Of a DNA stretch of 64,000 nt, positions 32,939 to 43,702 are shown in pieces. Source of the stretch: Hordeum vulgare subsp. vulgare (lineage: Eukaryota; Streptophyta; Magnoliopsida; Poales; Poaceae); assembly GCF_904849725.1 (NCBI RefSeq), contig NC_058518.1:330482581-330546580 (forward strand), read 5' to 3'. Position numbers and translations under genes: made by a program. The notes under the pieces were generated by a model that was given only the letters and a program-made list of their open reading frames with translations, searched no databases and was not told the origin of the DNA. Within the stretch, counting starts at the first letter, position 1. Every line of letters starts with the position of its first letter.

Positions 32939-35900
32939 TGTAACACCCTGGTTTTCACTCCCTGATTTTTTCATTTGCAGGAATTGACCCCCGTCTTTTT
33001 CTCGGTGTTATCAGATTTCTTTCACTCCTGGGTATGTGAAGATGGTCTCCTCAGTCCAACCTTGCCACCAAGATCTTTTCACAGGGTTTTGCCGTCGAAA
33101 CCCTACCTTCCGAATTGCCGGAGGGGAAACCCTAATCCCGTCAGTTTCAAAGGAACCCCAATTTCTTTTGCACTATTGCCTCCCTAACCTTTTCCCAATG
33201 ATCATCCCCTATATCTAAACCCTGGATATGCAAAAAATATTGACAAGTCATTTGTAATATTTTTGATTTATAAATAATTCCTTTTTTTGTCAAATGAAGG
33301 AATTAAATCCAGGAAAATAGCTATCCATCTCCAAAGCTTATGAAAACTTGTGGAGACATTCTTTGTGATCATATTGATCTCCCATAAAATATAGGCCATC
33401 ATTGAATAAAGGAAAATTGCCTTTTCCTATTTAATGCCAATATTGCATTTTGGGCACTTTCTAAAGGAACTACCATTTTGGTAGCCAGGAAAAATCCCAA
33501 ATAATTTGCGGAGCTTCTCCTATCCATATCTTGCCCATTTCCATCAAGATCCCAAGTTCCATACTTCAAAATTTGAGCACAACATCAATTTGCCAGTTCT
33601 GTCCAGTTGGGCAATTTGCAAAGGAAGTGCTTGATTCCTTGATCTCCTTGAGCTGAAATTTTCATGGTGGATTACATTACTAAATCACTAATGAATACCA
33701 AAAATAAGCTCAAGCCCTCTATTAATATTTTCCGAGCAAGTTTCCTAAGTTTCTGCCCATTTGAAAGCTTTGTGAAGGAAATACCATGTAGGCATTCCCA
33801 AATAAGCCGAAATTTTTCCAGCATGTCCATATATTCAAATAAATCCAATCCATGTAGACAACTTCTCCCAGCAAATTTATCTTTGTTTCTGTCTAGTTTT
33901 TCATGGTGTGAAGGAAGTGCTAGCTAGGGTGATTCAGTTGGCTTGAAACTTTGCCAAGGAACTCATCTTAGCAAACCATTTGCACACACCAAAAATCAGC
34001 CACTTTCACTTAGCCAAATTTTCAGAAATCTCTTCAAACACCTTCTGATAGAATTACTTATTGAGCCCACAACCCTATTCTAGGAAACCTGAGAGTGAAC
34101 CAAGTGTGTGAACCATCCTATGGATGTCAGGTAGACGCCAGAGAAAAGGTTGGGTAGGGAGACAAGCACGAGGATGGCCAGAGCGCGTGGAGACCGCGTG
34201 GACAACAAGCAGAAACCATGTTGTGCGCCTCCACCGCATCTACCAGGCCACCTCCAGCCAACCCTGGCTTGTCTGAGCATGTCCAACGGCTCCATAGCAT
34301 CCATCTTCCCCCTCTCCCGTAGTTTTCCCCTTCGTCCCCTCCTCCGACAGGTCGCGACAAGTTGTGCCGGAATGTTGTTTGCCCGTGACCCCTGAGCCAT
34401 CACCTCTCTCCCTTGTCTCCTTCCTCCTTGAGCCCTCCAGAAGCGTCTGCTGGCTCCTCCCCTCCTCCTAGAGGCTCCTAGACGCCGCAACCCGCCAGCC
34501 CCAAGCTCTAGTGCACGGATAAGCTCGACGCCGTGGCCAAGCTTATCCGGCAAGCTAGCCCGCCTATTTATAGGCCTCCCCGGAGCCCCTCGAGGGGACG
34601 GGCAGCCTCTCCTCCCTCCTCTGGTACTCCCTGAACCCCCACATCCAGCCGGGAGCCCCTCTCCACCCCCCTGCGCCGCCATGGCTGCTGCCTTCTGCCA
34701 CCTCCTCAACCGAACGCCTCCGAGTACCCCCACCTTTACCTCGACCACCCACGGGCGCGGGAAGGGGCTGCGAGCCCATCCCCTCAGCCGGCCGAGCCTG
34801 CCGTGCCTCGCCTCGCCGGCATCGGCCACCACCGGCCGCCCGTGTGGCCCTGTCGGGAGGTAGGAGACGAAGGCAAGGAGAGAGAGAGAGAGATGAGGCG
34901 GGACCCGCACGTCAGCCAGAGAGAGAGAGGAGGCCCGCGAGCTAGATAAGTGGACACGTAAACCAAGATATGTGCTTTCCTTTTTGGAAAGCGTATTTAC
35001 CGAGAAGGCGCGTTTGGTTTCTCAGTCAATGACCTGTTTGTAGAAATAATTTTTATAGATTAGTCCCTCGTATTCAAACACCCATATCTCTTCATCCGTA
35101 TCTCCGATTCCGGTGATTCCAAAGCCCACGTATTCGTCTCGTCGAGCCCATCATGTTGGTATCATTTTCACAAGGTTGCACTGTGAAAATGAAACTTTTG
35201 CCCTTGTCTCCAATCAGCCCCTTCAAGAGAGAGAGCGGTATCCGGCGATCCTTTCCGCGGATTCTCCGCACCTCTTCCGGGAGTATTCTTCGACCCCAGG
35301 CAAGACGACCATTTGACATATGCCCTCAAGCTTTGCTCTATGTTGTTCCTACATGTTTAAATTAAATACTTATGTCCGCATGCATAGTAATGTGCTGTAT
35401 GAGATGCTGACAAACCCTTGCTCGCATATTCTTCAATAACGGCACCACGCTTGAGTCTGAGCTGCTTTCGGCCGTCCGGGGTGGATGCCAACTTTATATT
35501 TCTCTTGTCAGCCGCTGACCCGTGTTCTGAGCTGCTTTTTGGCCATCGCGGGCAGTTGTTGAATTTCTTTCCGTGGCAGTGACCCTATGCTCTGAGCCGT
35601 TCTTCGGTCGTCTTAGGGAACTGCTACATTCTTCTTATCAACGCCGCCTCATGCTTTGTGCTGCTTTCCAGCCGTCTTGAGCCGAGGTTGAGTTATTCCG
35701 GTAATGTCCCAGACCTGCGTCATAAAGACCGTTCTGGTGGCTACCAATTTATTTGCCGGTTTTATGCGAGGGTTCCGAGGGTATAATTTACAGTTTAGAG
35801 CTTGTAAAGTAATAACTTGTCATTTACATCTTGTCTTATTAATGACTCATAATATAGAGATAGGTTGTGGTGTTTCTACCGTTGCTATTTCATGCATAAT

Positions 35901-37113
35901 TATCATCTTGTTAAGTTATTGTTGACAACAGCCATACTTGATAAATATGTTGTTAAAACCCAACCTAGTGGGTTGATCTCGAGTCACCTATCCGGGCTTA
36001 TCCGTGCAACCACATTTGCCGATATGGGATGGCCGTGACTTGGGCTGATCGCATGACCTTTCACCGCTACCTCAGAAGAGGGAGGATTATGCACGCGTGC
36101 TACCCTGATCAGGTAGGCGGTGATAATCCTGTGAGCCCAGTTGAGTTGTTTGGGTACCCGTCCCCGGTTGGTATAGTTTAGTTTGGCCACGACGGTGGCA
36201 GGTGTCATGAGGACACAGGGCCACCCAGGGCTGGACTCCGGGGGAGGATGAATACCGGTGGTACGACGAAAGAGTCACGGGTGAGGAAGGTTTCGTTGGA
36301 GCAACACTGGTCCACCCGAATGGGATCACGAGGTCAGTGCTCCATGGTGTGGGTAAAGTGTGCAACCTCTACAGAGTGTCAAACCTATTCGAATAGCCGA
36401 GTCCACAGTATTCGACAGCCCGACCAGACCTCAGTAGGTGGTCAACCATATCAGTGATGATAATGATGGAAGAACTCGTCTTGTGCAGACATTAGAAGAT
36501 GTCTGGTATATGCCATGTTAGCCATGGGATGGCTATGAGATGAGTGGTCGGATGACGACATGAGTTGGATTGGATTTGGATCAGATTCATACTGGATCAT
36601 GAAAATAGTCGGAGTATAAATCATTTACCTAATATGCTTTACTTCATCGTATTTACTTTAGAAGTTATCTTGCTGAATAACCCTATTATACCTTGATGAT
36701 TAATATTGCTCTAATAACAAATGCATGCGTGAATGCCATAGATTGCTTTGCTTAGTGTATATGTTAGTTTCGTTTTGCTTGCGAGTACATTCAAAAGTAC
36801 TCAGCGGCTTTTAACATGGCCAGGTTCACATAAGGACCCGTCGTCCGTCAGCGAGGAACTTGAGCGTTCGCGGGCTAGGAGCGTAACCGAGTCAGATCCC
36901 TGTGGATTGGAGCTGCACCAGGACCAATCTGCCTTAGATAGAGCTTTTCCCGCTGCCATCACCCTTGTAGTTCATCATGTAAAACTCTTATATTCATTAA
37001 TATAAATGCCTATGTTCATGATACTCGTTGTAAACGTGCATGCCAGAGTGATTTCCTGGGATGGTGTGCGCGGCGACCGTCTGGCTATAGTGGTAATCAG
37101 GCAGAGCACCACA
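32939..37113 (+). mobile_element. Solo LTR of a long-LTR (LARD/Sukkula-like) gypsy element
   Basis: 4175 bases from TGTAACACCCTGG to GAGCACCACA, flanked by GTAGT (32934-32938) and CTAGT (37114-37118), a TSD with one mismatch. Angela sequence runs into it and continues after it: GATTATTGACT..then TGCAAGTGGGAGAC. It has no gag, protease or pol. The centre (about 34100-34900) is GC-rich, the rest is AT-rich. Its last 800 bases resemble 1-810. A single LTR of this length without internal domain fits a solo LTR of a LARD-type element; which family cannot be settled by eye. Confidence 0.75.
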
Positions 37114-37118
37114 CTAGT

Positions 37119-37131
37119 GCAAGTGGGAGAC
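37119..37131 (+). other. Polypurine tract of Angela-1
   Basis: GCAAGTGGGAGAC directly before the 3' LTR, the normal Angela/BARE1 PPT. Same sequence on the minus strand in Angela-2 (51935-51947). Confidence 0.85.
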
Positions 37132-38907
37132 TCTTGGAAATATGCCCTAGAGGCAATAATAAAATAGTTATTAGTATATTTATTGTTTGAAGATAATCGT
37201 TTATTATCCATGCTATAACTGATTGAATGGAAACATAAATGCATATGTGGATATATAGACAAAACTGTGTCCCTAGTGAGTCTCTAATTGACTACCCTCT
37301 TGATCAAGGATGGTTAAGGTTTCCTAACCATAGACAAGTGTTGTCACTTGATAACGGGATCACATCATTAGGAGAATGATGTGATGGACAAGACCCAAAC
37401 TATGAACGTAGCATATGATCGTGTCATTTTGTTGCTATTGTTTTCTGCATGTCAAGTATTCATTCCTATGACCATGAGATTATGTAGTTCACTGACAACA
37501 GAGGAATGCCTTGTGTGTATCAAACGTCGCAACGTTACTGGGTGACTATAAAGGTACTCTACATGCATCTCCAAAGGTGTACTTTGAGTTAGCATGGATC
37601 AAGACTGGGATTTGTCACTCCGTGTGATGGAGAGGTATCTCGGGGCTCACTCGGTAATACAACATCACATATAAGCCTTGCAAGCAATGTGACTAAAGAG
37701 TTAGTCACACGATCTTGTATTACAGAACGAGTAAAGAGACTTGCCGGTAATGAGATTGAAATAGGTATGGAGATACCGACGATCGAATCTTGGGCAAGTA
37801 ACATACCGAAGGACATAGGGAATGGGATACGAGATTATATGAATCCTTGGCATAGAGGTTTAGCCGATAAGATATTCATAGAATATGTAGGATCCAATAT
37901 GGACATCCAGGTCCCACTATCGGATATTGACCGGAGAGTGTCTCAGGTCATGTGTGCATAGTTCTCGAACCCGCAGGGTCTGCATACTTAAGGTTCGGTG
38001 ACGCTTCGGTATAGTTGAGTTATAGGTGCTGGTGAACGAAGTTTTGTTCGGAGTCCCGGATGAGATACCAGATGTCACGAGGAGTTCCGGAATGGTTCGG
38101 AAATGAAGATTGATATATAGGAAGTTTCTATTTGGATTCCGGGAGGATTTCATGCATTGCCGACAGTGTACCGGGAGTGACGAATGGGTACCGGGGGACC
38201 ACCAGGTGGGCCCACTACTCCCCAAGAGGGTCACGTGGACTTGATGGTGGCGCAATAGCTCTTAGTTGGCTGACTAGTCAACCAAAGAAAGCCCATGAGG
38301 TAAAAAGTGGAAAAACCAAAAGAGGTGGAGAACTTACGGAGGAGTCCTACTCCAAGTAGGATTGGAGGAGGACTCCTCCTCTCCTATTCGGCCAAGCCCA
38401 AGGGAGGTTCGGTTGGTTCTCAAGGCTAGCCCCTCCTTCCTCCTATATATACTAGAGGTTTTAGGGTTTTTGAGACACAATTTTCAGCCACGTCCAACCC
38501 TCTCCTCTCGTTTGTAGTTCTTCCTCTAGATCGGATTTCTGTGGTGCTTAGGCGAAGCCCTGCAGGAATAGATCACCACCATCACTGGCACGCCGTCGCG
38601 CTTCCAGAGAACTCATCTACTTCCCTTTCTCTCTTCCTGGATAAAGAAGGTGAAGATCGTCATCGAGCTGTATGTGTTCTGAACGCGGAGGTGTCGTCCG
38701 TTCGGTGCTAAATCGGGACAAATCGTGGGACGGCGGTGATTTGGATCGCGAAGACGTTCCACTACATCAACCGCGTTTCTTAACGCTTCCCGCTTAGTGA
38801 TCTACAAGGGTATGTAGATCCGATCTCCCTCTCGTAGATGATCATCACCATGATAGGACTTCGTGTGCGTAGGAATTTTTTTGTTTCCCATGCAACGTTC
38901 CCCAACA
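37132..38907 (+). repeat. 3' LTR of Angela-1
   Basis: 1776 bases. The first bases read TCTTGG instead of TGTTGG (one change in the terminal TG). It ends CCCCAACA, then TSD ATCTC. TATA box at 38444-38451. Similar to 4849-6636 with many scattered differences. Confidence 0.92.
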
Positions 38908-39749
38908 ATCTCGGTGTGACCAACCTCAAAATCTCGGTTCCACCAAAGCCTAGGGTTGATCTAGTTTTATCATCTCGGTGCAGCCGAGTTTTGCTTTTGG
39001 GCCTTACCGAGTTTCACTGTCAGCTGACAGTTGTGGAATCGGTGGCACCGAAAATATGGCATCGGTGTCACTGACTACAAGGAGATATATATATATCCAT
39101 GGAATTCAATGATTGAAATCACTTGAAATGTTGAACAACCGCACCTCCTCACTGCCGCGCCCTAGTCCCATTAACTTCTTCTTGATCCTCTCGTGTGCCC
39201 ACACAATAGGAGTCCTCGCCGCCAACAGAATCTTCACCACTGTCGCAGCCATAGCGAATCCACGGTATGATAGGGTACGAATTCATTTCCTTTTGCGTTC
39301 CAAATTTGATTCTATGCGCAAATAGACACTGCCATTATCTATCCACTATTGTTACTATTCTATCCAGTAGAAAATTCCCTTAGATTAGCGAGAAACGAAA
39401 ATTTAGGTTTAGCAGTCCGCAAAATTGAATCTCGGTGTCACCGAGTTGCAAAAATCAGTCTTCCCAATTTTGGTTTTAGGGTTACTGAGAATGTTCTTGT
39501 TTGAACTGAGTTCTTGCCAAGTTTCTGTTAATGAGAACATATGTCTCGGTGGCTCCGAAATTTTTGACTCGGTGGAAACAAAATCCTCTTTTGCTGAATC
39601 TTAAAACTAATTTTTTTAGAGTTCAAATTTGACAAAGCTTCTTAAATTTTGTGATGCTCATCCTTTCTATCTCTTCTATATCTTTCCACAAGGTTTGCTT
39701 GTCAGCTTGACTGCCAGTCTGTTTGTGTGCTTGGTCTTGCGAGAATGTA
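38908..39749 (+). other. Sirevirus-like internal region with CTCGGTGxCACCGAG palindromes
   Basis: Upstream region of ORF2, without a credible ORF. It carries repeated, partly perfect palindromes: CTCGGTGCAGCCGAG (38974-38988), TCGGTGGCACCGA (39039-39051), CTCGGTGTCACCGAG (39431-39445), CTCGGTGGCTCCGA (39545-39558), and half sites at 38910, 38933 and 39568. CTGTCAGCTGACAG (39017-39030) is a perfect 14-base palindrome. The same CTCGG..CCGAG theme occurs in the LTRs (884, 42816). Palindrome-rich regulatory DNA is known in Sireviruses; the role here is inferred. Confidence 0.6.
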
Positions 39750-41755
39750 AGGTTCAGAGGATAGTCAAAACAACTTGAGTGAGCCCAGCTATGAAATGGA
39801 CTGAGGCACTAGTCCTAAGAGGACACCTTCTGACCCAGGTACTCCTAGGTCCGATGGCTTGCCCAAGGTAGCTACCAGGTCCAGGAGGAAGATCAATTCT
39901 GATGAATAAGATGTTGAATTCATCCCTAAGGAATCTGCTCCCCAGAAGGAGAAGGAGAAGACTACAGTCTGGAAGATTGTGTGGAAGGACTATGCCAAAC
40001 CTGCTAAAGAAGCTAGGTCAGAAAAGAGTCAGGAAAAGGATTGTCCATGCTGTTGGTAGGCCAACCTCAATGAACTAAGATCGAGTAGAAGCTGCTGATG
40101 ATGGGAAGGAAGAAATTCTAGCTGAGGTTCCTCCTACCAAGAAGAAAAAGCTGATGGCTGATGCTATGCCTAAGAAGTCTGCCCCCAATCCTTCAGCACC
40201 TAAGTCTAAGAAGTCTGTAGCTCACAAGAGGACTACAAAGGATATTCGTGCAGCTGGAAAGAACAAAGGCTCTACATCCAGAGATTTTGTTGTAGAGGAA
40301 GATGAGGATGCCCCTATGCTTATGAAGCTGAGACCTCATTGGCCAACCCATGATGCTTCTCACCCTACTGCGGAGTACATGAAGAGGAGGAAAGATTTAG
40401 GTCCGAGGAAATGGAGATCTGTTGATCCATATGCTGTGAGAAGGAGAATTGCTATTGATCCCCGCTTTCACACAAGGGAACAACAAGATTTCTATGAGAC
40501 CGTGTTACTTGATAAGAGTCTAGTAGTTAACGACATGAGATATGTCAATTGTTTATACATCAAGGCCCATGAAGATTATTTTCCCCATGTGAGATAAAAT
40601 TTTAGGATGGTTGATATTGAACATTTCTTTGGCAAAGAGATGACTGCTTGACTGATGAGTTGAGCATGCAATTCTATTCCACCGCTCACTTCTGTTATGA
40701 CAGAAGAATATTATGGATGGCTGAAGGTCTCTGGTATGAGTCTACAATTGATGAGTGGGCCACTATCATTACTGCTTCAAAAGCACAAGAAGGAGACTTG
40801 GACGTGTACTCACAACTCGAGATGAACCAAAACACCATGGCCAACATGTACAAGCCAATGCCCGATAAGTTTCTGCTGTCTCACAAGTTTGGCTCTGTCT
40901 ATTTCTTGCAAGCAGGAATACCCACTACGAGCACCATCATGAGATACACTAATGCCCAAATCAGGTGATGATAAGATGATTAGAAGTTATTCCATCAACA
41001 TGCTGCATCATATAGACACCCACACCCGGTTTCGAGTGATGGACTTGATAGTTGAGGCTGTCAAGAGGACTGCTGCAGATCAGAAGAGATCATGTGGATA
41101 TGCTCCATATATCCAGATGCTCATCAATGCCCAGATTGGCAAGCATGCATATCTACTTGATCGTCCCCACGTGCCACTTCAGCCTAATTTTGAAGACAAC
41201 GAAGTTATGATGGACGATAGCCATCCCAGCTCAGCTACTGCTCGAGAGGCGGGACAGGCAGCAGCTGCACAGGCTGCTAGGAATGCTCTAGCTCCTACCC
41301 TATAGCTCAGAACCAGAGATGAGCAGATGTCATTCTTGTCCAGCACCATCCAAGGTATGGAGAAGAAAGTTTCTGAGATCTTGCTGAACCAGAAGAGCCT
41401 TGAGAGGATCATGGAGACAAAATTCCATGACTTGGATGTGAAGGTGATGTAGTTTACCACCAGTTTTGAGCAGCTCCAGCATGAAGTTGATTCTGTAAAG
41501 ATTCCATGATCCATCAGTGATGATGAAGAGTCGCCTCTTCCTACTACTACTCAATTCATGATCTAGACTAGGTCAGCAGCTGTGCTAGCCGCAAGACCAT
41601 CTTCATCAGCTCAACCTTCAGCTGGTGCTCCCGCACCTCCAGTGTCTACACCTCCAGCTCCAGTGACTTCTGCAAAAGCTTTTCTCGACGCTCTCTTGTC
41701 CAGTCCACCGTTAGCCACCGGAGGAGATCGTGCCCACAGAGGCACTTTGTTCTAG
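39750..41755 (+). pseudogene. Sirevirus-like late ORF2 (extra ORF after the pol position)
   Basis: A long frame of about 670 codons, interrupted by several stops and frameshifts (near 39907, 40067, 40598, 40650, 40965, 41305, 41450). The N-terminal part is Ser/Pro/Lys-rich with basic stretches; open parts are 40154-40597 and 40648-41305. The middle carries a conserved-looking block (RKDLGPRKWRSVDPYAVRRR, then ..LSMQFYSTAHFCYDRRILWMAEGLWYEST and DQKRSCGYAPYIQMLINAQ). A predicted coiled part follows (QMSFLSSTIQGMEKKVSEIL), and the end is rich in Pro/Ala/Ser (about 41580-41750). Related ORFs are known at this place in wheat Sireviruses and are sometimes called env-like; no signal peptide or membrane segment is evident, so I give no function. 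Confidence 0.7.
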
Positions 41756-41784
41756 ACCTTTGAACATTTTGGTAACTTGTTGCC

Positions 41785-42136
41785 AAAGGGGGAGAAGTGT
41801 ATAGATCAAATAGGGCTTTGAGGGGGAGAGCTTTGCACTTTATTTGCTCTCATTTGGTTTTTCAAAACTTTTAGTCTTTTGGATGACCTTATCCATTTAG
41901 GATATGTGTTTGATCAAATGCTTTGCTTGTTTGATGCTACCACATTATTAACTTTGAGCTATCTGCATGATGATTATACACTTGCTTATTTAGTGTTATG
42001 TGCATACTATTCATTCATATAATTTATGCGCACCACCAAGTTGTATGTCACATGGAAGAGAAACCCATGATCCTAATCGATTGTGCATTTGCATTCAAAG
42101 GCAAATTTAAAATAATGCACAAACTTAGGGGGAGAT
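41785..42136 (+). other. Multiple polypurine tracts of the Sirevirus-like element
   Basis: AAAGGGGGAGAAG (41785-41797), GAGGGGGAGAG (41820-41830) and TTAGGGGGAGAT (42125-42136). Several PPT copies upstream of the 3' LTR are a Sirevirus hallmark. The last one probably sets the LTR start. Confidence 0.65.
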
Positions 42137-42138
42137 CT

Positions 42139-43697
42139 TGCTTTTCACATACTTATCAAAGCGTCGATGCTAATCATTGCTTATACCTTTTGTCGAAGAT
42201 TTTATCTATATGTTGTCATAAATTAATCACAACATATGCATCCTTGGACTAACAAAATTATTTAAGCATATTTCAGAAAAGTTCAAAGATGCCTTGGCTA
42301 TAGGATTGTGAGGAGATGCCCCTTTATGCAAAGAAAGGAATATGATTGGCTCAAGCTTCAAGCAAGAAGACTTTACATTTTACTTTTGTGAGAAATCAAT
42401 TTGAGTCCATAGGAAAGCCAATACTATTATAAGGGAGTGAGGTATTATGATGAATTGGTTGCTCTAGTGCTTAGAGATAGCAACCAATAATACTCAGCCA
42501 TTCTCCCACAAAATATCTCTGTCCAAACCCAAACCTGGAAAATTGGTGCCACCAACTATTTCCATTCGGCCCTACCGATTTTACACTTGACAGATCATAT
42601 GCCAAACCCTACCATCTCGGTACGACCAACTTTCACATTAGTGCCACCGAGATTCAGTGACCAACTTCTGTTGAGAGGATTTCAAGAATTGGAATTTCCA
42701 AGATTGAAATCGGTCTCACCCAGATTTCGAAACTAGTCTAGATCATCGTATCAGTGCCATCGAGATTCCTATACCAGTCTCACTGAGAATTCAAAAGTTG
42801 GCACATTTAGTGCAACTCGGTAGCATCGAGGGTCATTTCGGTGTCACCAAGTTGGGCCATAATGTTGTAATGGTTGGATTTTGGGGGATGCCTATATATA
42901 CCCATCCACCCACCTCTCATTCACAAAGGAAGTACTCAGAACACACTTACACTTGCTGCGTCCATTTTTTGAGAATGAGCCACCTACTCATGTGTTGAGA
43001 TCAAGAGATTCCATTCCAACCATTTGAACCTTGATTTCGAGCCTCCCCAAGTTGCTTTCCACATTATCAATCTCTCCTACCCCTGCCAAATATGAGAGAG
43101 AGTGGTTGAGTGTGGAGGAGACTATCTTTAGAAGCACAAGAGCAAGGAGTTCATCATTCTACCAAATCTATTACCTTTTGGAGGGTGGTGCCTCCTAGAT
43201 TGGTTATGTGTCGCTTGGGTTCCTCCTACTTCGTGTTGTGGAGTTGAACCAAGATGTTTGTAAGGGCGAGGAGATCACCTACTTCATAAAGATCTACCAT
43301 GAGTGAGGCTAGTCGTGTGTGGACGGAAGCATGGTGGAATATAGATGGCCGCTTCTTCATGGATCCCGTGTGGGTGGAGCCCTCCATGGACACTTGCAGC
43401 CGTTATCCTCCGTGGGTTGAAGTCTCCACTAATATGGACGTACCATAGGGCCACCTAGCGGAACCATGCCAAAAATCACCGTGTCAACCTTTGCGTTTGA
43501 TCTCCCTACCTTACACTCTACTTTACATTTGCATGTTTTACTTTCCACTGCTATACTCTTACATGTGCATGTGTAGGGTGTACTTGACTAGTCTTAATTG
43601 CTAAAACTGGCCCAAACCTAAAATTGTGAAATTGCTAAGTTTTTATCTTGTCGAGTAGTCTAAGCACCCCCTCTCGAGACATACTTTCGATCCTATA
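42139..43697 (+). repeat. 3' LTR of the Sirevirus-like element
   Basis: The right end is firm: ..CTTTCGATCCTATA, with CA mutated to TA at 43696-43697. The left end is an estimate, placed after the last PPT at a TG (42139), giving about 1559 bases. The part from 42743 matches the 5' LTR 811-1765. TATA box TATATATA at 42893-42900; palindromic motif at 42816-42830. Confidence 0.7.
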
Positions 43698-43702
43698 CCC
43701 TG

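Larger units (their letters stand above)
4849..38907 (+). mobile_element. Angela/WIS/BARE1-type copia element (Angela-1), heavily nested
   Basis: The LTR begins TGTTGGAAATATG..CTAGAGG and ends CCCCAACA, the ends I know for Angela/BARE1. Flanks are ATTTC (4844-4848) and ATCTC (38908-38912), a 5-base TSD with one transition. Remaining pieces: 4849-7547, 17336-18792, 20275-21412, 31153-32938 and 37114-38907, about 8.9 kb in sum, normal for the family. Order is LTR, PBS, leader, gag, protease, integrase, RT, RNase H, PPT, LTR. Four or more insertions and one internal duplication (copy of 20275-21412 at 28795-29905) break it. Every coding domain carries stops or frameshifts. Confidence 0.92.
811..43697 (+). 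mobile_element. Sirevirus-like (Maximus-type) copia element, non-autonomous, interrupted
   Basis: This is the outer element of the nest. Its parts are a truncated 5' LTR (811-1765), PBS (1768), gag-like ORF1 (1819-3987), a non-coding stretch to 4848, then after the Angela-1 insertion 38908-39749, a late ORF2 (39750-41755), three polypurine tracts and the 3' LTR (about 42139-43697). The 5' piece 811-1765 and the 3' piece 42743-43697 are both 955 bases and align throughout, which makes them the two LTRs. Sireviruses are known for a long gag with coiled coil, an extra ORF after pol, and multiple PPTs near the 3' LTR; all but pol are seen here. No integrase, RT or RNase H of its own was found, so it is probably a non-autonomous family. 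Own length without insertions is about 8.8 kb. Confidence 0.8.

Noticed and set aside
33664..33927. 87-residue ORF in the long solo LTR
   Set aside because: No domain; lies in AT-rich LTR sequence typical of this family.
34080..34910. 276-residue minus-strand ORF
   Set aside because: It lies in a GC-rich block of a long LTR, is rich in Gly, Arg and Pro, shows no domain, and ORFs overlap on both strands; GC-rich DNA gives such frames by chance.
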